A stretch of 10,395 nucleotides of DNA from Cochliopodium minus (taxonomy: Eukaryota > Discosea > Himatismenida > Cochliopodiidae). Positions 1 through 7,565 of the stretch are shown piece after piece. The stretch is taken from positions 93,753 through 104,147 of the forward strand of contig JAMYWO010000004.1 of the NCBI GenBank assembly GCA_024220525.1, in the 5' to 3' direction. The notes beneath the pieces are model-generated. The model was not told the origin of the DNA. It saw nothing but the letters and a program-made list of their open reading frames with translations, and did not search any database. The position numbers and the translations under genes are program-made. Numbering within the stretch: the first letter of the stretch is position 1; the number at the start of each line of letters is the position of its first letter.

Positions 1-683
1 AAGGAGAATTTGTTATCCAAAATTTATATTTTGCTTTTATTTTCAAAAATTTTTTACAAGTCATCCCAGTTATCAATGTGAACCAATACTCCAATGTTTT
101 CTCCATTGAGGAATTTGATAATCCTATAGAGAATTTTCCTCCTTCTTTGTTTTTTTCGTCTTCCCAAAGTGGCTTTTGTTAAATGATGAATTGTTAAATT
201 TAAAAAAATAATTTTTAAATATAAATATTAAATTTTCAAGAAAATGAAATCTAAAGATACTCCAATTCTTAATGCAATACAGAGAAATTTGATATATTTT
301 ACCATAACACCATTTCTGAATACACATATTTTGGTATCTTTAACCAATTTTTTGGATTTGAGTATCATATCCGACCATTCTGTATGAAATTTGTTCATAG
401 TGTCAAATTCGAATACCTTCTCAAATTTTTCACAAAATTCTCTATTATCATTTGAGGTATTCAGCCATACTACCCATTTATCGCTCAACATTTTATCGCT
501 GTTTATAATTCTTTTGCTTATGGGTAATGATAGTCTGGATACACTGTCTATGTCGTCTATGGATATAGATGAGAAATTCAAACTTGATGAGGATGAATCT
601 GTGTCAGTATCTGATATTTCTGATGACCTTAAATCAGAATCATCATCTTGATAACTTGATTCACTGTTATTATCAACATTCAT
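1..683 (-). CDS. Divergent eIF4E-family cap-binding protein, 3'-truncated by the window
   Basis: Exons complement(303..683) and complement(1..172); intron 173-302 starts GTAAAA and ends AAAAG. The join gives F-R-N-G-V-M-P-L-W-E-D, matching the eIF4E stretch that carries the second cap-stacking tryptophan. Residues 1-58 are an acidic Ser/Asp-rich tail; the fold starts at K-W70-V-V-W73, followed by F-D-T (93-95), W130-E131-D132, E-K-N-K, G138-G139 and a helix around 150-164. No stop appears before base 1, so 184 residues are visible. The last residues (K-I-K-A-K then W179) resemble the phosphate-binding strand and final tryptophan of eIF4E, though about 10-12 residues seem missing before it. 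A GTAAAA at minus-strand base 57 could instead open a second intron leaving the window. The family binds the 5' cap of mRNA and usually recruits eIF4G. Position F83 replaces the usual first stacking Trp, and H100 replaces the partner-binding Trp. It could be a class II/III-like paralogue or a repressor. Family call is firm; subclass is open. Confidence 0.82.
173..302 (-). other. Intron of the eIF4E-like gene
   Basis: This 130-base intron has donor GTAAAATA directly after an ATG codon (phase 0) and acceptor AACAAAAG just before the CCA that encodes the Pro of P-L-W-E-D. Reading through it gives a stop after 24 unrelated codons, whereas splicing restores the eIF4E motif. The acceptor is AAG, a type used repeatedly in this window. 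Confidence 0.85.
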
Positions 684-891
684 ACTTGATGAAAAAATTA
701 TTTATATATTTTCTTTCTTCCTTATTGATTTGTGTTAATATATAACCCTTATATATTAATTTGTTTATCTTTCTGTGTATAGAAGAAATTTTTTTTAAAT
801 ATTTATAAATATTTTATACAATGATTTTTCAGTTCAAAATAAAAAAAAAATTAAAAAATAAAGATTAATTTTTTTATTTTTTATTTATTGT
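684..891. promoter_or_regulatory. Divergent intergenic region, shared promoter
   Basis: This gap separates the start codons of the minus-strand eIF4E-like gene and the plus-strand Sec1-family gene, so it must hold both promoters and 5' leaders. It is almost wholly A+T, with T-runs near 789-797, TATA-like stretches (TATAAATA near 804, TATATA near 739 and 751) and an A-run at 839-850. AT richness makes any TATA call weak. A short upstream ORF (ATG at 821, TAA at 866-868, 15 codons) lies before the ATG at 892. No gene is seen here. Confidence 0.5.
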
Positions 892-2529
892 ATGATCTCT
901 TACATTTCTACTCCTTATTCATATGATCAACTGATTGATATAATCACAGACAAAGATATAATTTATGCAGATTCTTTCTCTCTCTTCAGTTGTTACAATA
1001 TAGATGTAAATGAAGTAAATGGATTGATAAAGAATGGAATGGGCATCTATTCATTGGATGAAATGTTTAAAAATAAAACAAATTCTCTCCCCTATAGTGA
1101 AAATATGATTTTTTTGTTGAGTATGATAGAAGGGGAAGAATATTTGGAAGAAATCTTTATTGAATTTCTAAAAAGATTCGATAAGCCACCAAGGAAGTTA
1201 AAATTATGTTGTGGAATTAAGAAACAGTCACTATTTTCTCTTCTCTGCCAATTCGAAAATAAAATAAAGCAATATTTCACAGATATGGAAATAATCTACG
1301 TGCATTGCCCATTTTTAATCTACCAACAACTGATAGATAAAGAAATGATAATGTTGAAAGAATCAAAACACGAACATTTAGTATTCGGAGAATATCTGGC
1401 CCTAGAAAACATCTTGATCGAAGAGATCTATCCAGTTGGAAGAAATAAAACAATAGAAAAAGCAAAACAATTGGCCAAAGTGATAGACAATCTAGATAAA
1501 AAAGGAGATAATGCTGAAAAATATAAGTTGGTGTTCTTGGATAGAACAGCGGACATTGCTTCTGTTTCCATGCATAACATAAGTCCAATTCAAAGAATTG
1601 TAGATTTCTTGCCAGTGAAAGATTTGAATGGAAAAATCATCCCGACAAACGGAAACAACAAGTTCATACGTGATTTCGTAGAGAATCAAAGCCCTCAAAA
1701 AGTTTTTTCTTCAATATGTGAAAAGATTGACAAAACTTTTTTAAAGGAAGAAGAAAAAAGAAAGGAAAGGCCTTCGATCAGCACATTGACCCAACTTTTG
1801 GAAAAGATAGATCCTCTCATAAAGTTTAAAAACACTGAAACGTTCGATTTGTTGAACACTTTGATAGAATCGCACGAGGACACCAAATGGGAAGAAATCA
1901 TGTCAGTCGAAAAAATAATGGTGATGTCCTCCAGTTCTCAATCAAACTCTGCTTCTCAGCAAATTTCCCAACTTGCCAAGAAGTTTTCTCTTTCCCAAGT
2001 TCTTTTATTGATTATCACTGCTTCCGCTCTTTTCTCCGATAAAATGGACCTGGATCTCATTTTTTCAAAGTTGACAGAGTCTTTGGGTACCAAAGAATCC
2101 AACCAAATCCTTTCTTACAAGATCCCTCTCATTAGATTCATTGATTACATAAAAGATTCTAAAAGCAATATTGATGTTTACTCCTCTCTTCTCAACAAGA
2201 CATCTAACAGTGCCACCTACGTTCCCATCGTAGAGAGAATCTTCTTGGACATTTCCAATGGCCTCAAAAACGAACATTTTCTATCTAAATCTTCCATCAA
2301 ACTTAAAAAATCTTCTTCTTTAACTTCTTACCTTTTTAGTTTCACTGGTTCTTCCAAACAGGATTCTTCTTCCAATTTCATTTTTTACTTTGATGGTGGT
2401 TTCACTTTCAGTGAGCTTCAGTCTCTCAAAACCAAACTTACTTCTCTCAAATCTGATTCAAAAATCATTTTTGTTTCTAATCGTTTCGCCTCTAAAAAGT
2501 ATTTACTATCCATTCTCGAACCCAAATAA
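892..2529 (+). CDS. Sec1/Munc18 (SM) family protein, SCFD2-like
   Basis: Intronless 545-residue ORF; SM proteins are usually about 550-700 residues. The N-terminal part (about 1-130) fits SM domain 1, with A-D-S-F-S-L near 26-31 and a Y-S-L-D-E block near 53-57. The strand L-V-F-L-D-R-T-A-D (213-221) is the SM 'LDR..D' motif that opens domain 2. Near the C-terminus, Y443-V-P-I-V-E-R-I-F and F-I-F-Y-F-D-G-G-F-T-F-S-E (496-508) match the family's closing block, usually 'hhVGGhTxsE'. The text after LDRT (H-N-I-S-P-I-Q-R-I-V-D-F-L-P) and the C-terminal block look more like SCFD2 than Sec1, Sly1, Vps33 or Vps45, judged from memory. Ser-rich stretches at 346-356 and 473-494 are probably loops. SM proteins bind SNARE bundles and guide membrane fusion; SCFD2 itself is poorly characterised. 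The codon at 892 is the first ATG of the frame and agrees with the expected N-terminus. The next gene starts 63 bases downstream. Confidence 0.8.
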   Translation: MISYISTPYSYDQLIDIITDKDIIYADSFSLFSCYNIDVNEVNGLIKNGMGIYSLDEMFKNKTNSLPYSENMIFLLSMIEGEEYLEEIFIEFLKRFDKPPRKLKLCCGIKKQSLFSLLCQFENKIKQYFTDMEIIYVHCPFLIYQQLIDKEMIMLKESKHEHLVFGEYLALENILIEEIYPVGRNKTIEKAKQLAKVIDNLDKKGDNAEKYKLVFLDRTADIASVSMHNISPIQRIVDFLPVKDLNGKIIPTNGNNKFIRDFVENQSPQKVFSSICEKIDKTFLKEEEKRKERPSISTLTQLLEKIDPLIKFKNTETFDLLNTLIESHEDTKWEEIMSVEKIMVMSSSSQSNSASQQISQLAKKFSLSQVLLLIITASALFSDKMDLDLIFSKLTESLGTKESNQILSYKIPLIRFIDYIKDSKSNIDVYSSLLNKTSNSATYVPIVERIFLDISNGLKNEHFLSKSSIKLKKSSSLTSYLFSFTGSSKQDSSSNFIFYFDGGFTFSELQSLKTKLTSLKSDSKIIFVSNRFASKKYLLSILEPK

Positions 2530-2592
2530 GAATAGATAGTTTTGTAAATTTCAAAGAGATAAATAAAATTTTCTGAAAAAAATAAAAAAAAA
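2530..2592 (+). terminator. Very short intergenic spacer with poly(A)-signal-like AATAAA
   Basis: These 63 bases must hold the 3' end of the SM gene and the leader of the isomerase gene. AATAAA lies at 2562-2567, and a run of nine A (2584-2592) abuts the next ATG. In such AT-rich DNA the hexamer is weak evidence by itself; its placement 33 bases after the stop is what supports it. Confidence 0.4.
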
Positions 2593-3349
2593 ATGGAAAA
2601 TAAAAAACCTATTTTATATTCTTATTGGAGATCGAGTTGCAGTTGGAGGGTAAGATTGGCATTGGCATTTAAGGGAATAGAATATGAATATAAAGCAGTC
2701 AATCTCATCAAGAATGGTAAATAACAATTATTGGTTTTCATATAAATTAGAAATTTTAAATGCTTCTTATTATTCAAGTGAATATAAAGAAGAAGAAAAT
2801 TATGATATTTTTTTAAAAGGGGGAGAACAATTGAGTGAAGAGTATCAAAAGCTTAATCCCCAGAAATTGGTTCCTGCATTGATTATCGATGGAAATACTA
2901 TCACACAATCACTATCCATCTTGGAGTATCTGGAGGAGACCTACCCAGAAAATCCCATATTACCTCCAAGGGAGAAATCTTTTGATAGATCCCAAGTGAG
3001 AAAGATATGTTATTCAATTGCATCAGATATACAACCCATTCAAAACTTGAGGGTATTGAAATTTGTGAGTGAAGAACAATCCAAAAAAAATGAATGGGCA
3101 AAGCATTTCATCGAAACGGGATTCATTGATTTGGAAAATATATTGAGTAAAACAAGTGGTCTATATTGTTTTGGAGATACCATCACAATGGCTGATTTTT
3201 GTTTGGTTCCTCAAGTCTATAATGCAAATAGATTCGGTATCAATTTGGATCAATTCCCAAACATCAAAAGGATCAATGAAACTCTTGCCAAACTCCCTCA
3301 ATTCATTGCTGCTCATCCTGATAATCAACCAGATGCGATTCTCAATTAA
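2593..3349 (+). CDS. GSTZ1: Maleylacetoacetate isomerase / zeta-class glutathione S-transferase
   Basis: Exons 2593..2716 and 2820..3349 encode 217 residues, about the length of animal GSTZ1. The enzyme uses glutathione to isomerise maleylacetoacetate to fumarylacetoacetate, the penultimate step of tyrosine catabolism, in the cytosol. The zeta signature S14-S15-C16-S-W-R-V-R is intact, including the catalytic Ser and Cys. The join restores N-L-I-K-N-G-G-E-Q-L, followed by [10 protein letters not shown] (the Val-Pro cis-proline turn) and [11 protein letters not shown] (the glutathione-binding Q-S). The C-terminal helical domain shows I-Q-P-I-Q-N-L and the zeta motif [11 protein letters not shown]. 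The start at 2593 was chosen because the catalytic motif follows it directly and nine A precede it; an in-frame start inside the intron at 2684 would omit the active site. Without splicing, a stop follows at 2722. No other genes of the pathway lie in the window. Confidence 0.95.
2717..2819 (+). other. Intron of the GSTZ1 gene
   Basis: This 103-base phase-1 intron has donor GTAAATAA and acceptor TTTTAAAAG. Splicing creates the Gly codon G|GG and restores the glycine turn before the glutathione-binding region. The acceptor is AAG, not the more usual CAG or TAG. Confidence 0.9.
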
Positions 3350-3485
3350 TGAAAGAAATTGAAATAAATTATTTCCGAATGTGAAAAATTGAATCATCCA
3401 ATTTTAGAATGGAATAATTGCTAATTTGTGTTTAAAAAAATTATACACTTTATATTTTTCTTTGTAAAATGAAATAAAAAAAAAA
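3350..3485 (+). promoter_or_regulatory. Intergenic region between GSTZ1 and slu7
   Basis: This 136-base spacer carries AATAAA at 3363-3368, 13 bases after the GSTZ1 stop and so a possible poly(A) signal. It then carries AT-rich DNA with T-runs and ten A (3476-3485) directly before the slu7 ATG. No ORF or RNA gene is evident. Confidence 0.4.
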
Positions 3486-5476
3486 ATGTCCACCAATACC
3501 ATAAGTAAAAGAGTGACAAAGGAAGAATGGAGAAAAAAGAAAGAATTGGATGAGGCGAGAAAAGCAGGTACTGCAGAAGCAGAAAAAGATGAATCAGGAA
3601 AGGATATCAATCCTCATATCCCTTTATATATCACCAAAGCACCATGGTATTTGAATAAAAATGAACCAACATTATCGCATCAAAGACCACAGAATGAAGA
3701 AGAAGAAAAGGTGACCACTGGGTTCACAAATGAAATAAAAAGAGGACAATTAAAAAATGCACCCACCATCACCAAATGGAGGAAAGGTAGTTGCCAAAAT
3801 TGTGGAAGTATGACACATGCACAAAAGGATTGTGTAGATAGACCAAGAAAAAGAGGTGCAAAATTTACCAATGAGGATATACAGCCTGATGAATTGATTG
3901 TGCAGAATGCAACCACCTATGATGGGAAGAGAGATAGATGGAACAATTATGATCCATCAGATCAATTAGAACAGATTAAAGAGCACGAATTGCTTGAGAA
4001 ATCTAGACAGCAGAAATCCTTGGAGAAGAACAGAGATAATAACAAGGATAATAAGGACGATATGACAGATGAATATAGGGCGAATGAAGAAGAAGGATTG
4101 GTTCAAAAATTGGACACTAAAACCAGAACTACAGTGAGACATTTGCGTATCAGAGAAGATACTGCCAAATATCTCTATAATCTCGATCTCGAATCGGCCT
4201 TTTATGATCCCAAGACAAGATCCATGAGAGAGAATCCAAATCCACATATCAAGCCAGAGGATCAAGTCTATAGTGGTGATAACTTTACTCGTATATCTGG
4301 TGATGCCAAGAAATTCAATGAGTTTAGGGCTTTCACATGGGATGCGTATGAGAAGGGTCAAGATATCCATAATGTAGCAGCTCCTTCCTCAGCAGAGACT
4401 TTGTTTAAGGAGACAAAGGAGAAGAACACAGAGAAAATGAAGGAGAAGAAGAATATCTTGTTGGAGAAGTATGGTGGCGGGGAGCATCTCAAGCAACCTC
4501 CAAAGGAGCTCATTTATGGCCAGCAGGAGGTTTATGTTGAGTATTCTCGTGATGGTAATCTCATCCATGGCTCTGAGAAGGAGATCCCAAAGAGTAAATA
4601 TGAGGAAGATGTATATATTAACAATCATAAATCTGTATGGGGTTCATTCTGGCATGAAGGAAGGTAAAATTTTTTTTCTTATTTTGCAATTTGCAATATG
4701 ATCTGGATTTCCGCTGGAAAAAAATTATCAAAAATCTTACAAGATTTTTGTACACAATTAGCGGATATAAAATTTTTACTAACAAAGTTATAATATTTTT
4801 GGACATCCCTATTTAAATAATCAAAAATAAATCAATAATATCATAAATTCAAATTATTGATTAATGTATCACACATTTTATAAAGGATGAATGGATCAAT
4901 TAATATTGTTCTTCTCAAGAGATAAAGATGAGTTCAAATTATATTTCAGATAAAAAGAATTTTTAATTGCTTCCCTATTTTATTTATTAATTTTACTTAC
5001 TTCTTTTCTTGGTTAGTTGGGGATTTGCTTGTTGTAATCAATTGATTAAAAACTGCTATTGCACAGGTGAAACAGGTAAGAAGATTTTGAACAACATCAA
5101 CCATCCTCAAGTGAACCTCTCCAAAAAGAAAGAGAACGACTTTGACGAGGAAAAAATGGATCGTAAGGAATCTAGCCTTTCGGAAAAAAATGGGGATTCC
5201 TCTCCTGAAAAAAAATCAAAGAAAAAAAGCAAAAAAAAATCCAAGAAAGAAAAAAAAGAACATAAGAAAAAGCAGGAGAAAAAGAAACGTGAAAAAAAGT
5301 TGAGAGAGGGTCTTGAGAGATTGGAACAGCTAGAGAAGGAAGAGAAGAATGGAGGGGATGAACGTAAGAAAAGGTTTAATTCCCTCAACTCTAATTATAA
5401 TGTTACTGATGAGGAGATGGAGGTTTATCGTATGAACAAGAGGAAATTTGAAGATCCTATGAATAGAGATGATTAA
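3486..5476 (+). CDS. slu7: Pre-mRNA splicing factor Slu7
   Basis: Exons 3486..4663 and 5017..5476 encode 545 residues (human SLU7 586, budding yeast 382). Slu7 acts in the nucleus in the second step of splicing and helps select the 3' splice site. Visible in order: a charged N-terminus; I-T-K-A-P-W-Y (49-55) and P-T-L-S-H-Q-R (61-67), typical of the family; a CCHC zinc knuckle C103-x2-C106-x4-H111-x4-C116; R-K-R-G-A-K-F just after it; a conserved Slu7 core from about 150 (R-W-N-N-Y-D-P); V-W-G-S-F-W-H-E-G, which the join continues as S-W-G-F-A-C-C; then a Lys/Glu-rich coiled tail (about 430-515) and an end D-E-E-M-E-V-Y-R-M matching the SLU7 C-terminus. The ATG at 3486 follows ten A and is in frame with all motifs. 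Codons CAG/AAG/GAG rise toward the 3' end. Identification is secure. Confidence 0.96.
4710..4765 (+). repeat. Nested inverted repeat (hairpin) in the slu7 intron
   Basis: Outer arms TCCGCT (4710-4715) and AGCGGA (4760-4765) are perfectly complementary and could be extended by two G-U pairs. Inner arms 4729-4738 and 4741-4750 are ten complementary bases around a two-base centre (in RNA, eight pairs with a four-base loop). The unpaired interior between the two stems forms a pocket. The outer stem is notably GC-rich for this intron. Confidence 0.6.
4830..4862 (+). repeat. Second perfect stem-loop in the slu7 intron
   Basis: AATCAATAAT (4830-4839) pairs with ATTATTGATT (4853-4862) around a 13-base loop. 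All ten pairs match, only two of them G-C, so chance origin in AT-rich DNA is possible. Confidence 0.5.
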
Positions 5477-5685
5477 TTATTCACTTTTTTAGATACATCT
5501 TTTTTGTACATTTGATTTTTGTTGTTTTTTTTTTCTATCAATCTCCTCAGTATTAAATATTAAAGAACTTCAATTTTTTCTTGTTCACAATTTAGAGTAT
5601 CTCTTTTCCAACCCTTTTTTGATTTTTTTTTTTGGTTGCCAAATGAACATTGAAATAGGTTTCAATTTTAGATTAAAAAAAAAAA
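5477..5685 (+). promoter_or_regulatory. Intergenic region between slu7 and the F-box gene
   Basis: These 209 bases hold the slu7 3' end and the promoter/leader of the next gene. T-runs occur near 5524-5533 and 5621-5632, with ATTAAA near 5552 and 5558 as possible weak poly(A) signals. Eleven A (5675-5685) abut the ATG at 5686. An ATG at 5643 opens a 19-codon frame that overlaps the main start out of frame. I see no other gene. Confidence 0.4.
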
Positions 5686-7534
5686 ATGGACTATTTTTTA
5701 AATTTTGCCAAATCTTCAAAACAGGTCGCCAGATATTTATTCACTTATCTTGATTTGTTGAGTTTATCCAAAATGGTATTCAAATTTCTTATTCTTTCCA
5801 ATAACCATTTCATTATTTTTGCCACATATTTAGATGCAAACCTGCACATTTTTCAATTCACTCATAATTGATTCTCCTATTTTATGGAGGGTGATAGATT
5901 TGCAGAGATATCCCACCTTCATGATCCCAAGCGAAGCAAATATGAGGCTTGTAATAAAAATATAATCTATCAAATACATCTAATATGTATATAGTATTTT
6001 TTTGTCATGGGATATGATATTACCCTTTAATATTGATTATGGTTAAAATGATGTAACATTTTTAAAAAATGGCAGAGATATACAAAAATAGAGGAACCAT
6101 CCAGGGTTGAGAAATTTTTGAGGATGCTAATTTCCCACAAAATCTCGGATTATGTGATCTCCATGGATTTATCGAGGACCAATTTTTCAGGATCCACCAT
6201 CATGAAATTATTTTGGATTGCTGATAATTTTCCAAAGCTCGAAAGATTAAGTTTGTTTGAATTGAATTACTTCAGCTGGTAAAATAAATGAAAAATTGAT
6301 ATAATTTTTGTCAAATAATTAATCAATATTGATTTATAAGATTGATTTAAATCATGCACAAAAAATTATAAAGATATTAGACAATTTATAAAAATAACGC
6401 TTCAAAAGAATTATTCCAACAAAATAGATTTTTTAGAATTAAATTTTTTGAATACTTAAGAATTAATTATTTACTAAATTGCATATTTTTTTCGAAGGAA
6501 ATACTCGGTTTTGAGCTATTCTTCTCCCATGAACATGTTGGAAGTGTTCGCTAAAGTGCAATTGTACAAAAACATGAAAATTTTGAACATCTCTTCGCTG
6601 TACGGAAGTGATTACGAACAAGAGATAGGAAAGTTGATCACTTCGAAGTTTCCTAACTTGGAGAAGCTCATGCTAAGAGGTTGGAGAATAATCTCTTACA
6701 ACTCGAGAAACGAATTAAGCGAAGATTCCTTGGTTCCGATTGATAGTCTTCAAGTTAATCTATTTTTTTTCTTCAAAATTTTTTTTTTTATTTTTTTATT
6801 TTTTTATTTTTTTTTTATTTTTTTTTTTGTAATTTTCTTAGGAACTTGATATCGGTGATCCTAATTCAAATTACTCAAAAAAATTTTTAGAGACCATCTT
6901 CCAATTTTTTAAGAATTTGAAGGTGACTTTAATAGTTTACTTTGTTTAAATTATGTATTCTAATACCATTTTTTTTTTAAAAATTTTTCAATAGAAAATA
7001 TACTTGAACTTCCCTGAACAAGAAGTTCCAGAATTGTGTGCAGAAAGGGGAATAGAGGTATTTTTAAATGAGATTATTTTTTTTTTTTTTTATTTTTTTT
7101 TTCAAATATTTTTTTATTTTTAGATTATTTTATTTTTTATTTTTTTATTTTTTTTATTTTTTATTTTTCACTTTTTTTATGGTGAATAGCTTGCAGTGGG
7201 TTATGGAGATAATTTGGAAATGTTGGAGGAGAAGAGACACTTGATCAGCAACATCAATTATCCTTGCTACACTGGAGGAGAAACCATCTTGGTGAATGTC
7301 CTCAAAACAGGCCAAAGCGTTGAGTTTCTAAAGTTTTTGGTTGAACAAGCAGGATCCGATGTCAACATAGTAAAAATAATTTTTTTTTTATTTTTTTTTT
7401 ATTCATCAAAAATTTTTACTTTTATTTTTATTTTTATTTTTTATTTTTTATTTGTTAATTTTTCTTTCTTTATTTTTATTTTTATTTTTCTTTCTTTATT
7501 TTTATTTTTATTTTTATTTTTATTATTATTTATA

Positions 7535-7565
<31 letters not shown>

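Larger units (their letters stand above)
4664..5016 (+). other. Long intron of slu7 with strong inverted repeats
   Basis: At 353 bases this is the longest complete intron in the window. Donor is GTAAAATT after AG (phase 2) and acceptor GGTTAG; splicing makes AG|T (Ser) before W-G-F-A-C-C. An in-frame TAA overlaps the donor (4665-4667), so retention would end the protein after residue 393. It holds a 10-base perfect inverted repeat (4729-4738/4741-4750) inside a GC-containing 6-bp stem (4710-4715/4760-4765), a second perfect 10-bp stem (4830-4839/4853-4862) and a TACTAAC at 4777-4783. A stretch free of AG (4958-5014) before the acceptor holds CTTAC and TTAAT, likely branch sites. Confidence 0.85.

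Noticed and set aside
391-651. Plus-strand frame opposite the eIF4E-like first exon
   Set aside because: It is the shadow of the Ser/Asp-rich tail; the minus strand carries the clear family motifs.
2684-2819. Start of the isomerase at 2684
   Set aside because: That frame reads through the intron and lacks the SSCxWRVR catalytic motif, which is encoded upstream in exon 1.
4886-4960. C/D-box snoRNA in the slu7 intron, from GGATGA and AGATGA motifs
   Set aside because: No CTGA D box with flanking complementarity was found, and GATGA-like strings are expected in this composition.
5107-5388. Minus-strand Phe/Ser-rich frame opposite slu7
   Set aside because: It is the complement of the Lys/Glu-rich tail of Slu7; purine-rich coding on the plus strand keeps this frame open by composition alone.
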